From Mucilaginibacter terrenus (GTDB lineage: Bacteria; Bacteroidota; Bacteroidia; Sphingobacteriales; Sphingobacteriaceae): a stretch of 64,000 nt of DNA. Positions 62,579 through 64,000 of the stretch are shown in pieces (position 1 is the stretch's first letter; each line of letters starts with the position of its first letter). Under the pieces are notes generated by a model. The model saw nothing but the letters and a program-made list of their open reading frames with translations. It was not told the DNA's origin and searched no databases. A program made the position numbers and the translations under genes. Location of the stretch: contig NZ_QWDE01000002.1 in assembly GCF_003432065.1 (NCBI RefSeq), forward strand, positions 496,001-560,000. The letters run 5' to 3'.

Positions 62579-64000
62579 TTAAAGATTAAGTTTTGTAAAT
62601 TTCAGCCGCAGGCTATTACTGACCACCGATACAGAGCTTAAAGCCATTGCCGCACCGGCGATCATGGGGTTCAGCAAGAAACCATTGACGGGATATAATA
62701 TACCGGCGGCAATAGGTATGCCGATCAGGTTATATATAAATGCCCAAAAGAGGTTTTGCTTTATCGTGCGCACGGTTAGTTTGGAAAGCCTTAATGCCTT
62801 GGGTACCTGTTGAAGGTCTGACGAAACCAGGGTGATCTTGGCTACGTCCATTGCTATATCGGAACCTTTGCCCATCGCTATACTTACGTCAGCTTGTGCT
62901 AAGGCCTGGCTGTCATTGATGCCGTCACCGATCATAGCTACAATTTTACCTTCACCCTGTAGTTTTTTAATAAAGTCCGCTTTATCTGATGGCATAGTGT
63001 CGGCCTGAAAATGGTCAATCCCCGCTTCTTTGGCAATTGCCGCTGCGGTTTGCGCGTTATCGCCGGTCAACATATAAACGGCAATCCCCTGTCTTTTTAA
63101 CTGGCTTACGGCTACTGCTGAGCCTGTTTTGATTGGGTCGGCTATGGCTGCAATGGCTAATACTTGCGTTTGATCGGCAAAGTAAATCACCGTTTTTGCC
63201 TGGTTTAAATAGGTGCTGACAGGCGCCTTTAACTCTTCCGGTACGGATATGTTTCTTTCCCCGATCAGTTTATGGCTTCCGGCAAAGTAATGCCGGTCCT
63301 CGAAATTCGCTTCGACGCCCCGCCCGGTTAAACTATTAAAAGAATTTACTTTTACTGAAACGTTTTTGCAGGGTTTAAGGTGGGCTACGATTGCCTCAGC
63401 CAAAGGATGTTCAGATTGCTGTTCCATCGCTAAAAATAATCCCTGTAATTGACCTTGATCATTTGGAAGGGACTTTGCCCAAAGCAGATCAGTAACTACG
63501 GGCTTCCCCTGTGTTATCGTGCCGGTTTTATCCAATACGACTGCGTTAACGCTATGTCCTAATTCCAATCCTTCCGCATCTTTAATTAAAATGCCGTTTT
63601 CGGCTCCTTTGCCAATACCCACCATAATGGCGGTTGGAGTAGCCAAACCCAAAGAACAGGGACAGGCAATCACCAGTACCGTAACCAGCGCCAGTAAGCC
63701 TTGTGTTAAGGCATGTTGCCCGCCAAATACCAGCCAGGCACCCAAGCTTAATAAAGCGATCAGCATGACGATAGGAACAAAAATGCCTGCGATCTTATCC
63801 ACCAATTTTTGGACGGGTGCCTTAGAGCCTTGCGCATCCTGCACCAATTGAATGATCTGGGCCAGCAAGGTTTCGCCGCCAACTTTTTCTGCCGTAAACC
63901 GGAAACTTCCCTTTTGGTTTAAGGTACCGGTAAAAACAGAATCGCCTGCTTTTTTCTCTACAGCGACAGGCTCCCCTGTGATCATGCTTTCATCCACAAA
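62579..64000 (-). CDS. copA: CopA-type Cu(I)/Ag(I) P-type ATPase (P1B-1), C-terminal part
   Basis: The gene runs off the right edge; about 473 residues are seen, and the apparent start near 63997 is internal (VDESMITGEP is the actuator-domain TGE region). Visible motifs: MITGEP, CPCSLGLATPTA (CPC ion path), DKTGTITQGKP, SEHPLAEAI, MLTGDNAQTA and IGDGINDSQAL. In the last, Ser-Gln replaces the more usual Ala-Pro/Ala-Gln. Missing are the N-terminal HMA domain(s) and the first membrane helices. Confidence 0.94.
   Translation of the reverse strand, partial: FVDESMITGEPVAVEKKAGDSVFTGTLNQKGSFRFTAEKVGGETLLAQIIQLVQDAQGSKAPVQKLVDKIAGIFVPIVMLIALLSLGAWLVFGGQHALTQGLLALVTVLVIACPCSLGLATPTAIMVGIGKGAENGILIKDAEGLELGHSVNAVVLDKTGTITQGKPVVTDLLWAKSLPNDQGQLQGLFLAMEQQSEHPLAEAIVAHLKPCKNVSVKVNSFNSLTGRGVEANFEDRHYFAGSHKLIGERNISVPEELKAPVSTYLNQAKTVIYFADQTQVLAIAAIADPIKTGSAVAVSQLKRQGIAVYMLTGDNAQTAAAIAKEAGIDHFQADTMPSDKADFIKKLQGEGKIVAMIGDGINDSQALAQADVSIAMGKGSDIAMDVAKITLVSSDLQQVPKALRLSKLTVRTIKQNLFWAFIYNLIGIPIAAGILYPVNGFLLNPMIAGAAMALSSVSVVSNSLRLKFTKLNL

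Noticed and set aside
63519..63851. 110-codon plus-strand frame opposite to copA
   Set aside because: Antisense of a strongly conserved ATPase region; no independent support.
1..64000. CRISPR arrays, intact insertion sequences, rRNA or complete tRNA genes, prophage genes
   Set aside because: None was found on reading both strands; no evenly spaced repeats, transposase or integrase reading frames were recognised.

Overview
The window looks like chromosomal DNA of a Bacteroidota bacterium, most likely family Sphingobacteriaceae (Mucilaginibacter- or Pedobacter-like). The grounds are a SusC/SusD pair, a TlpA-type thioredoxin, promoters resembling the Bacteroidota -7 box TAnnTTTG, moderate GC and mostly weak ribosome binding sites. 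No full-length tRNA or rRNA, no CRISPR array and no intact transposase were seen. The genus is inferred, not proven.

Layout. 1-10.8 kb: a polysaccharide-use locus with the end of a SusC porin, SusD, a large VCBS/ASPIC-UnbV repeat protein, a vanadium haloperoxidase/PAP2 protein and a GH3 glycosidase, converging on a GH16 glucanase; beta-glucan is the likely substrate. 10.88-12.71 kb: a small AT-rich island bounded by two copies of a tRNA-3'-end-like sequence with terminator. It holds remains of polymorphic-toxin C-termini, each next to a probable immunity gene (ankyrin protein; lipoprotein), and a GC-rich palindromic repeat after each immunity gene. 12.85-23.2 kb: a sulfur island, all on the minus strand: YeiH-type exporter, methyltransferase, CstB-like persulfide dioxygenase-rhodanese, two YeeE/YedE halves, TauE/SafE, Crp/Fnr and LysR regulators, a 48-aa membrane peptide, two orphan ModA-like binding proteins, a DsrE protein, a TsdA-like diheme cytochrome c and a DUF202 protein. 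Three promoters here share a LysR-type T-N11-A operator (ATAAC-N5-RTTAT) placed exactly 43 nt upstream of a -7-like box, which ties the island into one regulon.

23.3-31.3 kb: two MarR regulators, two related small membrane proteins and a TolC-RND-adaptor efflux operon. 31.5-37.0 kb: two-component signalling genes, including a histidine kinase cut by one in-frame stop and a kinase with a 21-residue coiled-coil repeat. 37.3-44.9 kb: a sterol-desaturase-like protein, then an arsenosugar biosynthesis cluster (ArsM, epimerase, thioredoxin, two glycosyltransferases, aquaporin, radical-SAM ArsS, AhpD-like protein, DUF547 protein). 45.2-46.9 kb: a HbpS/GlcG-like protein, a quinol monooxygenase and an AraC regulator.

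47.0-64.0 kb: a large copper/silver resistance island, all on the minus strand. In the order of transcription it has a CopA ATPase (cut by the window edge), CopZ-like HMA protein, HMA-AraC regulator, DUF305, small Cys-rich protein, DUF3347, multicopper oxidase fused to a CopB-like barrel, CopB ATPase, three small Cys-rich secreted proteins, a small metal-binding protein, a CusA pump split into two overlapping ORFs, CusC and two CusB adaptors. The ATPases clear the cytoplasm, the oxidase and Cys-rich proteins act in the periplasm, and CusABC moves metal out of the cell. Two intergenic regions here share a 24-nt element, again at a fixed distance (26 nt) from a -7-like box.
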